From Luidia sarsii (Eukaryota; Echinodermata; Asteroidea; Paxillosida; Luidiidae), in the NCBI GenBank assembly GCA_949987565.1, contig OX465102.1, positions 19,603,493 through 19,667,492 of the forward strand: a stretch of DNA of 64,000 nt, read 5' to 3'. The translations under genes were made by a program, and so were the position numbers. Below, piece by piece: positions 22,759-33,435 of this stretch (the stretch's first letter is position 1; every line of letters begins with the position of its first letter). The notes under the pieces are model-generated. The model was not told the DNA's origin, ran no database searches, and saw only the letters and a list, made by a program, of their open reading frames with translations.

Positions 22759-25226
22759 CTGAAAAGGCAAAATACGATCTCGAGTTAATAATATGGCAAG
22801 ATATGTCTGTGTCACAAATGGAATGGCTATAGAGATAATAAGTGTACAAAGTAGTAATGCTCTGCTAAATAAATGACTTGGTACATCAGCAGTCCTATAT
22901 TTTGTAGCTTACTGTGGTTGGGATGGTTTATTACTGTCTCCTACAGCGGCAATGGCAATGTCCTCCATCTCTTCTTCAGTATCATCCAGATCTATGATTT
23001 CAAGTTCCTCGGCTAGCTGCAGTGCCAAGGTCCTGAAAAGTGACAGTGCAGAATATGTCTGTGAATCATGATTGTGTATTGAATTGTTTTACCTGTGATA
23101 TACAACAATGTAAAAAAAAAACACCCCAGAATGGCAGGTGTACTGATAGTAGATGAGTGCTTTAAAACAAAATTATAGATCAATTAATCGGGCATGGAAC
23201 TTGGACTTTACAAAATGAAAACATTCAAATCTTTATAAAACTTTCCACACTGACTTTCAGTTGACTTTATTTGTGAAGTGGAAAAAGGAAATCAGCTGAT
23301 CTCAGGCAAATTGCATGCTTGATTTTTTGCAATATTGACAAATATTTATGGGTCAAACTTTGACAATTCTTAAGATTTGATGCTCACCGCTTTATGTTGC
23401 CATACCTCCTTCTTTCACATTTTATGTGGACTAATTAATTATTTAATCATTTTTTCTGAGTTGGGTCTACATTGCCCTGTTTTCTGTTGCAATTATAATA
23501 TTCACAGTACGATTACAGTAAATTTGTTAGTAATCATGATTGTTTGCCCAGTAACAAATCAAGGCTTTATGTTCAGACAGTGACATTTATTATGAAATAA
23601 AGAAACACTTACTCTGTTTCTTGCAAAACTTATTGTTGGGGTATCTGGCTGTGCAATCTGTCCTCCTTGGACTCTCTGTGACAAAACAGTTGTGGAAATA
23701 AGCAATTGCCAGAGGAAATTACACTATTGATATGATCTTCATAGAAATTAGGTGAATGGCAAAAAGGCATACAAATCTCTTACCTTATATTAACTGACCA
23801 TCAATCAAAATAATGATTAATAAATAATTAAAACAAAAAGTCTAAATTACCTGTGGACCCATTCCTGGGGCTGATGGTGTGACATCATCACTGTTTCCGG
23901 CACTGCTATTGCTGTTGTTGTCATTGGAGCTGCTGTTGCCATTTCTCATGGTGCTTCTGTAATTCCTGTTGTGGCATCTATTGTTGGTACTGCTTCTGTT
24001 GCTGGTGTTGTTATTGTTGGTGTTATTTCAAGTTACAGATCTATCTGGAAGACTGTCCCCATCATCTGTGTCTGTGCCATTCTGCAATATATACAAATTC
24101 AGAAAATATGTTGGTAACAAACAAAGCTAACACTTAAACAACAAACAATATTTTCTCATTGAAAGACTGGCATACCCTGCACCATCCTCATGGGGCAAGA
24201 AATTCATTCACTAACTAAAAAGATGATGAGCCTGAGTGCCTGGCTTTATTCAATCTGGTATGCTATTTTCAGAACCATAATTGTCCACCTTTTTTTCACA
24301 AAATTTAGCTGATAACATATCACATTTCATTATCATTTCTTTCCTTTATTGCCCCATTACACAAACACTTCAACGCATTGAAGCGCAAAAATGTGATTAA
24401 AATGCCCAGAGATTAAGAGCCCCCAAAAAACCACAAATAAAAACAGGACTACTTGTAAAATAAATCTACTGATGTAAAGCAAATTTCTCATTTCAGTTAA
24501 TTTAGCATGTAGTATGTGCACTTACTTCAAGTTCATCACTCACAAGATAGATCCTCACCGGATGAGTCTGCACCTCTTCAAAGTAGCCTCCAATGGTGAA
24601 AGGATCATCATTCCTGAGGTTGGACTCCAAAATACATCCATTGAAAGTTGCCAGGTGGTAATTTAAATCCTCAAATCTGAGGCTCTTCACTTCATTTTTT
24701 CCAAGAGGAAAGAACAGGTTGATGACTGTTTTTTTCAAATCAGCTATTCCTGCATCCCTTGTCATGTCAATATTATATACTCCACCACCTTTACCTGCAA
24801 CAACTTGTTTGTGTATTTTTATGACATTATCTCTGTGCTTCCATCCAACATGGATCCTTAAAGTCGATGACATCTTTTTGCTAGGACCTGGTTGGGCACC
24901 ACGTCTTCCCTTTACCATTTCTCTCAGCTTCCTCACAACAGAAGAAGTTGATGCTTCACCTAGATCAAAAGGACACAATAGGAGAAGGTTCCCTTTTTAT
25001 GAATGTAATCAAGCAGGGACAATTGTAGTCTTCTTTTTGATACAACATGTTAGTTTTGGTTTAGACAAAATTTTAGTCACTGAAATACCGTATGAAAATA
25101 TGATGAAAATTTACCAGCAATGTAATTTCTGCACTTTTCCCTGAGTCTGGCACGATCTCCAATTCTAGTCAGTCCCAATGCAGTAAATTCTGCATCCGTC
25201 AAGCAGACTGTTTCCCGGGGTCCGAC
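22546..25226 (-). CDS. SAM - ubiquitin-like - HECT E3 ligase, G2E3-like, partial and interrupted
   Basis: Six exons join in phase: 25226-25115, 24959-24526, 24081-23851, 23675-23613, 23058-22913 and 22758-22546. They encode, in order, the end of a SAM domain (ALGLTRIGDRARLREK), a ubiquitin-like region with VGWKH and LFFPLGKN, an Asn/Ser-rich linker, an acidic segment, and the start of a HECT domain (RRRILNST, then AQDGGGPRREYFR). This order is typical of invertebrate genes labelled G2/M phase-specific E3 ubiquitin-protein ligase-like, which would transfer ubiquitin to substrates through a HECT cysteine. The first exon was not found. One in-frame TGA lies at 24028-24030. The last exon has a good donor, but no further HECT exon is seen before the diverged repeat unit at 22215. 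The catalytic C-lobe is therefore either lost or lies beyond more than 22 kb of repeats. It may be a pseudogene. Confidence 0.8.
22913..23058 (-). CDS. G2E3-like exon: acidic linker
   Basis: It encodes TYSALSLFRTLALQLAEEL and then an acidic stretch, ending in a CA|GTAAGC donor in phase 2. I chose the weak acceptor ATTCACAG because the better-looking CTTTTCAG 27 bp downstream breaks the frame. Confidence 0.65.
23613..23675 (-). CDS. G2E3-like exon: short linker, 21 codons
   Basis: It reads RVQGGQIAQPDTPTISFARN plus R, with acceptor TTTTGTCACAG and donor AGA|GTAAGT, phase 0 on both sides. Confidence 0.75.
23851..24081 (-). CDS. G2E3-like exon: Asn/Ser-rich, with in-frame TGA
   Basis: 77 codons, phase 0 at both ends, acceptor ATATTGCAG and donor CAG|GTAATT. 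After NGTDTDDGDSLPDRSVT comes TGA (24028-24030) and then an Asn/Ser-rich stretch ending VTPSAPGMGPQ. No internal splice that I could find removes the stop and keeps the frame. Confidence 0.65.
24526..24959 (-). CDS. G2E3-like exon: ubiquitin-like region
   Basis: The longest exon (434 bp). Acceptor TTTTGATCTAG joins the upstream exon in phase 1, and donor GAA|GTAAGT leaves in phase 0. It encodes a basic linker followed by LRIHVGWKHRDN, GKGGGVYNIDM and NLFFPLGKNEVKSLRFEDL. No ATG inside it is needed as a start. Confidence 0.85.
25115..25226 (-). CDS. G2E3-like exon: C-terminal half of a SAM domain
   Basis: Acceptor TTTTTTCAAG, donor GCTG|GTAAAT, phase 1 at the end. It encodes VCLTDAEFTALGLTRIGDRA and RLREKCRNYIAG, the typical last helices of a SAM domain. 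The first half must lie on an exon further right that I could not find. Confidence 0.78.
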
Positions 25227-26026
25227 CTTGAAAAAAAATTAAAAGAAAACATCAATTCATGAGAAACAACAATAATATCTATAATACTTTACAACATCAG
25301 GATATACGAGCTCAAGTTGCACTCTTTTACAGAAGTTAAGCCATCTGTTTTTTTAAATCACTAGTACTACTACATCATGTACATGTATACTAGTATATTG
25401 AAAAGTATACTAGTAATGCTTCTAAAAAGTGATAAGAACAGGAACTGAAGGTCAAATGCAGTGTTTATCCTGCAACATTTATCTTGAACCTCTTTAAACC
25501 TCATGTCTGTTTAGTTAACAAAGGAACGCAGGATTATACACAGAGTTATTGATAAAGTGGGATATTTTGCAAATGACTTGAAAAGGAAACATGCCGTGAA
25601 GATATAAACTTCCTTTCAGTTTCACCCGACAAAATGCAGATATACTTTTAGAACATGTGGCTGTTTTGTTCGGAGTGGTAGGAAGGTGCATATTTTTCAC
25701 AATTTTCTGTCAATGATTTACAGAAATATTAGCAATTTCAACACTAACTGGACCAGCACCTGAGAGCGAGACCTTTGATTCGCATAACAGCACTTTTACT
25801 CTATCTGACCTACCCTTTAGATGACAGTCTTCCCAAATAGTCAACATATTTTGGGCCAGGATGGGGTTGCCAGTCAGAAGCATTTAACCACCAACTGCTG
25901 TACATCTACAGGGATAACTTCCCTTTTTCATTCATGCCAGAGCCTGAGACTAAGCCGGGTTTGGAAAAGGGTCATGGGTTGAATAGTCTAGACTAATAGA
26001 TTCCCTTTATACAGAAGGGACTCGAG
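25227..26026. other. No gene recognised; upstream of the G2E3-like exons
   Basis: The missing first exons of the minus-strand ligase gene would be expected here or beyond, but none is convincing. The end of a CCCTTTTCC-type element lies near 25935-25980 (GCCTGAGACTAAGCCGGG then GGAAAAGGGT). Confidence 0.5.
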
Positions 26027-26473
26027 GGGTGCAGCACGCAAAATCCATCCAAGATGGCTCCGCCGAGATGATTATCATAAAGTGTGTACCCACAACTTTT
26101 TTTTTAACAAGGGGTCTTAGGAGGCTAATTAACTGATACATTGTAGAACAAGTGACACTTAAGACATCCTGGGGGTTCAATCTTCAATTAGGTATGTCAT
26201 TTGGACCATATCCAGCTTTAAATGTGGCCCTATTTGGCTGTGGAAGTGGAGGGGTCCATCGTAAAATCCTTGCAGAAATTCGGCTTGGACGGCAACACAT
26301 TTTGGGGGGTGTTTTTTGGGGGAGTAATTAGCAATAAATGTAATCGGCTAAGGTCACTACAATTTTCAGTAAAGCTACAAGAACAGAGAGACTTTTGGGT
26401 GTGGGATAATTATCTTTGAAAGTGAGTGTTGTTTTACAGTGTTTAAGGGAGCTTGATTTAGTGTTCTGCACCC
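26027..26473 (-). mobile_element. 484-bp TIR element family, inverted diverged copy
   Basis: GGGTGCAG at the left and CTGCACCC at the right. The body matches the array element in reverse orientation, including CCAAGATGGCTCCGCCGAG, but is only 447 bp long. The flanks (CGAG and TCGT) do not form a clear duplication. Confidence 0.85.
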
Positions 26474-26875
26474 TCGTGGTCTTTCACGACAGCGCCCTCA
26501 TGAGGCAGACGTCAAAACCATGTTTATCGAAAAACTCGACCGTTAAACAGAATTTTTCGAAAAACAGTGTTCAAGTGTTCATCGCCGATAAACAATGTTT
26601 ATCGAATTATTGGGCAATTGGCTTGCCATAGCTGTATGAGTTTTGAACCAAACATTTAATTGTTCACAAAGTTCAATTTATTTTGATGTCTAATTGGGTA
26701 CATCGATCATTGTGGGAAGCTGATAATTATGATCTAGTTATATTCTATCACCTGATATCAAAATTGGCCCGTTTTTGGTCAAATACCTAAGCTCCAATTA
26801 AATTATACCGCGTAAAGTATATAGCGCCGTATGACTTTTGGACCTAAAATGGGATTGTTGACAAAGTTTAATTTT

Positions 26876-27208
26876 TTATAAATTACCCCCAGAAAAAAAC
26901 CTCTAGCAAAATGTTCTGTTTAGTAGTCCAAGCCGAATTTCTGCAACGATTTTGATAGCATCCCTCCATTTCCATAGCCAAATGGGGCAACATTTGAAGC
27001 CTGATATGTTCAAAATTATACACGAATTTACACACGAAAATGAACATTGAAACCCCGGGTTGTCTTAAGCTTCACTTATTCTAGAATATATCAATCAATT
27101 AGACTCCGCAGGCCCTTTAATTTAAAAAGGTAAGTTGTAGGCCCACATTCAATGATGATATCCACTCGGAGGATCCATCTTGGATTGAATTAGCGCACTG
27201 CAGCCTGA
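26876..27208 (+). mobile_element. 484-bp TIR element family, old 5'-truncated copy
   Basis: Matches run from AATTACCCCCAGAAAAAAAC to a decayed end GCACTGCAGCCT. The YY1-like segment is mutated. Confidence 0.7.
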
Positions 27209-28185
27209 AACAAACAGCGAAATGAATGTCCCTACAAAATGATTGGTTTGGATGTACATGTACTAAAAGTCCCATCGGAACAAAAGAACAATATGATGTG
27301 TTTATTTATTCATTCCTACAATTCAAGCACATTATGTTAACTAAACACGGAAGCGCTATTGTTCCTCCGAGGCGGGTTAAATGACCTTCTTTTTGCTGAT
27401 ATGCATCATATACACAAAGTCTATGTGAAACATGCGAGATTGCTTAATAGATGCTCTGTTTGTACTTTGTACACGGTTCGGGTGACATCAAAGTTCAAAA
27501 TGATCACAGATCACAGCACTGCTCCATATTTCAGTCTGTTCCCCATCCAGAATGCCTACTAACACTAGTCACAACGACAGCGCTTAATTCCATGCCGCTC
27601 GTTTTTCATCGAGTAAGTATTTCACTCGTATGATGTATTGTGTTGAGAACAGATAGTTTGACCTCTCCAGCAGTAGTGCCGGAACCAAAAGGCGTACATT
27701 GTGCGAAGTCCTTTGTGCGAAACAAAAAAGGAAGAATGTGACTTCAACAAAATCCACAATTATCAAAAATCATCTTTGGCGCCATAATCAGTAGTCAACT
27801 TCAAGCCAATTATTTGTGTGCGGGTCTAGACTGCGTGTCTGCACCACCCCCACCCCCAGAACGTACATGTAGAGTATACATTGACAGAACCCATGCCAAT
27901 CCCGGATAGGATCATGAACGCCAATTCGACCCCAATACGACCTAGCATAAAGCCACGACATCAGCGACAAGAAAACCTAAGAATATGCCATTTCTTTACA
28001 TTCTACAATAAGTACTATAAACATGTCAAAAGTGCACAAAGGGGTGGGCTGACAGCTTCCCTATTCAGAAAAAGGGCGTACGTGCATCGGCAGGCTGTGG
28101 CAAAAGTACCCTCAGAGGTCTCCCGCTTTCAAGGATCCACTGCAGTAGGTAATTGCTCGGTCTAAAGGTATCATTTGATTCGAAA
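27209..28185. other. Intergenic, nothing recognised
   Basis: Short frames only, none with domain-like content or good splice signals. Confidence 0.5.
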
Positions 28186-28253
28186 ATGGGGAACTGTTGG
28201 GGAAAGCAACGAAGATGCGACACTGAGCAGTTGCAGAAGACCCGGCTACTAAC
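28186..28253 (+). CDS. Candidate first coding exon, myristoylation-type start (weak)
   Basis: ATG in a strong context (A at -3, G at +4) begins MGNCWGKQRRCDTEQLQKTR and ends at CTAAC|GTAAGT, a full donor consensus, after 22 codons plus two bases. Met-Gly-Asn-Cys is the usual form of an N-myristoylated and palmitoylated membrane anchor. I do not recognise the protein and found no matching second exon before INTU, so this is a guess from two local signals. Confidence 0.3.
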
Positions 28254-28404
28254 GTAAGTTTAACTATAACGCGAGAATATCAGTGTGCACCCAATTTCAC
28301 GCAGCTGTTATCGTATTGATAAGGAACAAGTTACCAGTCTAAATGTCGCGTGATGCAGTTTCTCGTTGGTATCCGTCCCCAAGACAACCAATAAAGGCAG
28401 TTAG

Positions 28405-28601
28405 AGTTCTTTTTAGTCACATGCTTTTTGACGGTCAGCGTTCAATTCACGTGAATGTACGCGGAATGCACGCGCCTTTGAGTCAATGGAAATACTCAGA
28501 TTCGATATTTGCATGCGCATCCGCGTATTTGGACGCTCCTGCGGACATGCTAATTAGCCTTTTGCGGTCAAGTTAGTGACGTCATGTGAAAAACATCTAT
28601 A
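28405..28601. repeat. 190-bp dispersed repeat with octamer and CRE-like sites, copy 1
   Basis: It matches 62853-63059 along its whole length. It holds ATTTGCAT (28507-28514) and TGACGTCA (28577-28584), which are also present in the second copy. Confidence 0.8.
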
Positions 28602-29355
28602 GGGCAAAAGTAGTAAAGCGAATGAATATAAATAACCAACGAAAACAGACGTCTATAATTAAAAACATTGCATGTGCTTGTACACAGATGATGAAATAAT
28701 ATTGTAGAACCCCGAAAATGTTTACTAATTTTCCATCAGATGGTAAATGGAGTAGAACCTATAAGAGCGATCACCTCTCGGGTCCAAGGCAAGCACCTTT
28801 GAAAGTTATTTGGTTAATGAACTGTCTGTCATGATATATCGACCACGCACGGATGGCTGGTTATAACTCGACCAGACATTCTCTGTAGGAAACCATTGGA
28901 AGTGCCTTTTCAGCAGACTTTTTGTTAAACGAGATGCCCATTAAAGGTCGACTTTGACTTGGTGCCGTGTCAACCTCGACTCTAACTAGTTTTGGGTTGC
29001 TGTTGGGTTTTTTCGAATGCGTGAGATAACCTCAGTTGCCCGTGGCTTCCAACTCCAGACGACAATGAAGACATGCCGGACAGAGTCTATTATACAAGGT
29101 TCGACAGTAATACAACTCCGACAATGCAACCCAGCACCAGCGAAAAAAATAATAATATTAACTTGAGTGACGAAAGGGTGAGACTATTAGCACGGGGTTA
29201 CGGCGTTCAGGTCTACTGGACTGTCACGGCTGGCTGAGCAACCGATCCGGGCCAGGTTCATGCGGGCAAAGTGTAAACAACTATGACCCGGTGACTAATT
29301 ACAACCTCGAGTAACATGCAGACTGCTTGCTAACTATAGAATTACCAAAAGTCAA
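28602..29355. other. Intergenic, nothing recognised
   Basis: No coding or repeat feature that I can support. Confidence 0.5.
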
Positions 29356-29432
29356 ATCTCAAAAATTAGGAGAGCCTGACGTTTCGATCCTAGCAGGGCA
29401 TTTCTCAAAGACAGACAAGGTCCTTGGTGGGT
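29356..29432. repeat. Dispersed CCTAGCAGG-type repeat, copy
   Basis: Contains GAGCCTGACGTTTCGATCCT then AGCAGGGCATTTCTCAAAG, the core shared with copies near 45040-45140, 50268-50372, 54797-54860, 57105-57230, 59735-59850 and 63668-63755. Confidence 0.7.
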
Positions 29433-29689
29433 TTTTTTTTAGGATTGCTTTTTGTTCATTCAAGGCAAAAAGAAGTTTGAAAAAAAGCAAAATATTGCGC
29501 ACCACTTCAAATAGCCCACAATATACAGATATCTATTATAAGATACTCGGGGTGGGACTAGGCAGATTGTGACTGCAACATTTCTACACTGGAAAGGAGT
29601 ATCCATATTTCCAAGTCATTCAGGGATTCGTTATGGATTCACCAACAGATGGCTTGAGTAAATCACTGACCTAGCCTATGAATAGTCTT

Positions 29690-29965
29690 TGTGCAAGTAC
29701 AGTGCCTCAATGAGTGTTTGCTCTCGGCATCCTCGGCGTCTACTCGGTGCTTTGCCAGGTTTCCTGCTAAATAAAAGCGCAGGAGGCTCGGGCAGGATTC
29801 GAACCCGCGTCTATATTGCTTGCTATCAAGTGCAGACGCCTTAACCATGCACTTCACCGCTGAACTGGTCGAGGTCGTGCAGTGGGTTCGAATCGCCGGG
29901 TACCGCGCGGCATTGATATCATCTATGATATTATTTTGCGTCGGGGGATCGGGAGTGAGTAAGGC
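29690..29965 (-). repeat. tRNA-derived SINE
   Basis: The minus strand reads a tRNA-like head with GGTTAAGGCGTCTGCA and a perfect B box GGTTCGAATCC (29795-29805). The body resembles the SINE copies at 59370-59605 and 63190-63355. It is most like a Ser/Leu-type tRNA. Confidence 0.72.
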
Positions 29966-30835
29966 AAACACTTATTGAATTATATTCCCCTCCACAGCAT
30001 ACAGACAACAAACAGGTGATAATCTAGCAGGCAGTACACACAGATGAATGTCAGTCACAGTGAACGCTTAAAATGCGGGAATAACAGTCGACTATTTTGT
30101 CATAGACGTGGAGATGCAGCTTCAATGTAATTTCATGATGAATGTCATCGCTGAGAGAGTGCCCCATTCCAAAAAACTTCCCTGTACAGTTTTATCCATA
30201 AAGGAATGACTTAGCACTGGATACTGATGTAGCAGTCATTTAATCTCGGTTAAAAGTAGACTGAAACACAGAAAAACGTAGCCTGTCACCATGTCAAAGC
30301 TTTATCGTAGGCCTATGTGGAGACCCAAATGTTATCAATTGCGCGTCCCCAAGGAAAGGTTCTGCATTTTTTTTTTTTTTTAATGGTTTTGTTCGGAGTT
30401 TCTTTTGGAGGCTCATGTAGGTCCACACTCTCGCTTTGATGTAAACGTCTGTTTGGAACGTAGTGGAGGAATGTGCCTCTCGAGGGAATCATGTCGTGGG
30501 GAGGGGGGAGTCTCACTCTTTAAGACCTATTCAGGGATTATTATGGCGAAGTTTTGCTTACATCACAGGATCTCTGCTTGTTGAGGTCAGTACAGAATGA
30601 AGATCGTTATTTTATTGTCTGATCGGCACTTTGGTGCGGATGATCCACGCGTTTGTTTTCACTCCATCCAGCTCAGTCAGCCGCGCGCTAATCCCCCTTC
30701 CAGTTATCAAGTGAGCAGCGTGTATATACTGAAGAGATTAGTGGCCGATAGTCGGAGTGTACTTCGAGGATCTGTAATCCGATTATGGACTCCCTGTGAA
30801 GCTGTCAAGGAGGAACGGAGGACCGTTAAGCGAGC
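29966..30835. other. Intergenic, nothing recognised
   Basis: A T-run lies at 30367-30382. There is no supported gene. Confidence 0.5.
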
Positions 30836-31013
30836 GTTTGACACGACACGAGGAATTAAGAATATGGGGGGGGGGGAACAAGTATGGTGGATGAGCCCAT
30901 AGGGAAATGTTTATCCACTAGGCAAGTGTTAGACACGACACGAGGAATTAAGAATATGAGGGACAAAAGTACGGTGCAGGAGCCCATAGGGAAATGTTCA
31001 TCGACTAAATTTC
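30836..31013. repeat. Imperfect tandem duplication, about 95-bp period
   Basis: ACACGACACGAGGAATTAAG and GAGCCCATAGGGAAATGTT each occur twice, about 95 bp apart. A run of ten G at 30867-30876 is private to the first copy. Confidence 0.85.
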
Positions 31014-31563
31014 CGGATGAACTCCCCGAACAAAGAGTGGTTGCCTTTATCATGGTTGGGTGCTCCATTGTGCCTGAGCGTATTACTATCTATAGGCTTA
31101 GGACTGAACGTGTTGGAAGGGGACACACGGGCTCGACACACACATAAACGATGCTGCCATTGCCCCCAAGGGATTACGGCTTATAGATTCTTCTTGTTAA
31201 ACTTGGCCCCTTTCACGCAGCACACAAAACGTTCAGTTTGAACAGTTATTTATTCGATTCAGCCTCCCTTTGTGGACCGGAGGTGCACGGGTTGCAGTAT
31301 GTGGGAACTGTTCAGGCCAGCCTGCCGCACACGTATACACACCCACGCGCGCCATGCACGGGAGCTGCTCCTGATGAGAGTTGAGGTTTGGGGACTGTTG
31401 ACATCAGCGATGAGAACCCAGTGTGAAGAGGTGCCGTGCACGGAATCGCTCCTGTGCGTTCAGCGCGCCCCGTCACTTTGACGGCAATGTGTTGCGAGGC
31501 ACTATAGATTGCACACGGAAGAACGTTCGCCGGCAGTTCTAAAACTCAATCGGATGCAGACAA
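31014..31563. other. Intergenic, nothing recognised
   Basis: Only short overlapping frames. Confidence 0.5.
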
Positions 31564-31758
31564 CTAGAAATGCTTGAAAGTCCCTCCCCGGTCGAAGTTG
31601 GTGGAACTGAAAGCCTACATTCGATGCAATTGAGGGACTCCTCTGAGGTGAGAATCCATGCAGCAATGCCTTCAAGTCCCTCCGTCGAAGTTGGTGGAAC
31701 TGAAAGCACATAATTATATTCGATGCAATTGTGGTGCATCTGAGGTGTGAGAATCTAT
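31564..31758. repeat. Imperfect tandem duplication, about 100-bp period
   Basis: GTCGAAGTTGGTGGAACTGA, ATTCGATGCAATTG and GAGGTG-GAGAATC recur in order in two adjacent copies. Confidence 0.85.
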
Positions 31759-33325
31759 GTACAACAGGGACTGAGCATCTCACACGACTGTGGGTTCTAT
31801 TTCAGTCTGCGTGTCAAATCAGCCGAGGCAGCGATCAATCCGCCTGACATTCGGGACTGACACCGAAAAGATTGGGGAGGCGGAGACCAGGCAGGGAGAG
31901 TCAACACAACACCAGCACACCCAGTGGGCGATCGGGTCGGCCCGCAACCACTGGCACTCAATGCCACAAAAGCTGTCTCAAGTCAGGCAGTTTCCAGGAG
32001 GGACGGGACTCTTTTTTTAACGACCCTGGTCACATTGTGCTCAACTCAGTCGGAAGGAAATGAGCGCCAATTGCCGTCGTGCAGATTTGATTCGTTAGAC
32101 GGCAAGCCCGGCGTGATATTTTTTTCTGCAGTTATTGGACTCCACAAAAGCACACCGATAAAACTGTCTTTGTTGTTCGTGCTCGGCACAACTCAGTGAA
32201 TACACGAAATGCCTATTAAACACTCAGTCAGCAATCCCTTATAACCCTTATTTTAATTAAACGCGGCCAACATATTATTTACCTTGCATATAGTGCTCGC
32301 CTGCTATAAACGTGTTTTTACAGATAAAAATGAGTCCCAAAGCCCGAAGCGAAAAACGGCAAGTGGCTCAAAATACACCAACTACGAGTTCTGCCATGAG
32401 CCTTACGTGGAACAGGACTCAGCATCCATCTGGCATCTCGCTCGATATTGCATGCCGTGCGTAGGCTTAGGCGTTATCACAACGGTGACGTGCGGAACTG
32501 TTTATCATAAGTCTGGAGCAACGGATTTACTGCAGTGCTGCTAAGCTACGGGAGAGGATCACCGCAACCGGCCGATGAAAAGCCCCGCACATTGTAAACA
32601 CCTGCATGTCTGCCACGGGCAATTACTGCAGTCACTCGCCGATATCATAATCATACAGCCGTTAATGATGCGCCATCCCGTCACACTATCTGCATCAGCG
32701 CACGATGCGTGCAGCGTATTATAAACATCGGATCCTCCACAAGTGAGAGCAGTGAATATACACGTACATGTACTGCCGGGTCCTGAACGCGTATGGCACG
32801 ATTACACTGTGTGGGCCCGCGCGGTTCGACTCACTGGCCAGTCAGTCAGCGTCACCGGTCAGAGAGAACCCCCAACTTTTGATTGATAGCGGGCACGTGT
32901 CACACCTTGTTGGACAGACTCTGGGACGGTGTTCAACATCTCGCCCTGGACATTTATCTGATAGCGTTGGGGAATCTATCTGCTGCCCGGCCTTGAGCGC
33001 ACGGCAGGGGAGCTACCGCACCCAATGAACCGCGAACGAGTAATCATCAGACCCACAGCCATACAGCCACAACTCATAATTCCGATTCCGGTAAACGCAG
33101 GGCAAAGACCCGTGGTTTCATCCCATGAAGTCGGACCACATTTCGAGGAATAGAAAGCAGCAGCCATCTCGTCTCTCCGCACACCTGAGCGAGCAGCGTG
33201 CGATGGGACGACTAGGTGCCGGTGGATACCCCATGACTGTTGGCACGCGCGCCGTCCGCTCCGGGCGTGCCGGCAACGATGCCAGCGGACATACAGCGTG
33301 AGCCGGCAGCAGGCTCGACGGCGTC
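31759..33325. other. Intergenic, CpG-richer from about 32.4 kb
   Basis: Base composition rises in G, C and CpG toward 33.45 kb. I see no identifiable gene. It may contain a promoter for the weak candidate exon that follows. Confidence 0.4.
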
Positions 33326-33435
33326 ATGTTCGGCGTGTCCCGCCGGATGGCCCCGGCGACGGCCGCTCATGGCAAGACGGGTTGCACGTCCGACGCGAAT
33401 GACTTCGACTCCATCGGCTGCATCCTCGCCCATTG
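33326..33435 (+). CDS. Candidate exon in a CpG-rich patch (weak)
   Basis: The frame from ATG at 33326 reads MFGVSRRMAPATAAHGKTGC and ends SDANDFDSIGCILAHW at a TTG|GTAAGG donor, leaving two bases. There is an in-frame stop upstream at 33299. I do not recognise it and found no partner exon. It could equally be the non-coding first exon of an RNA. Confidence 0.22.
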
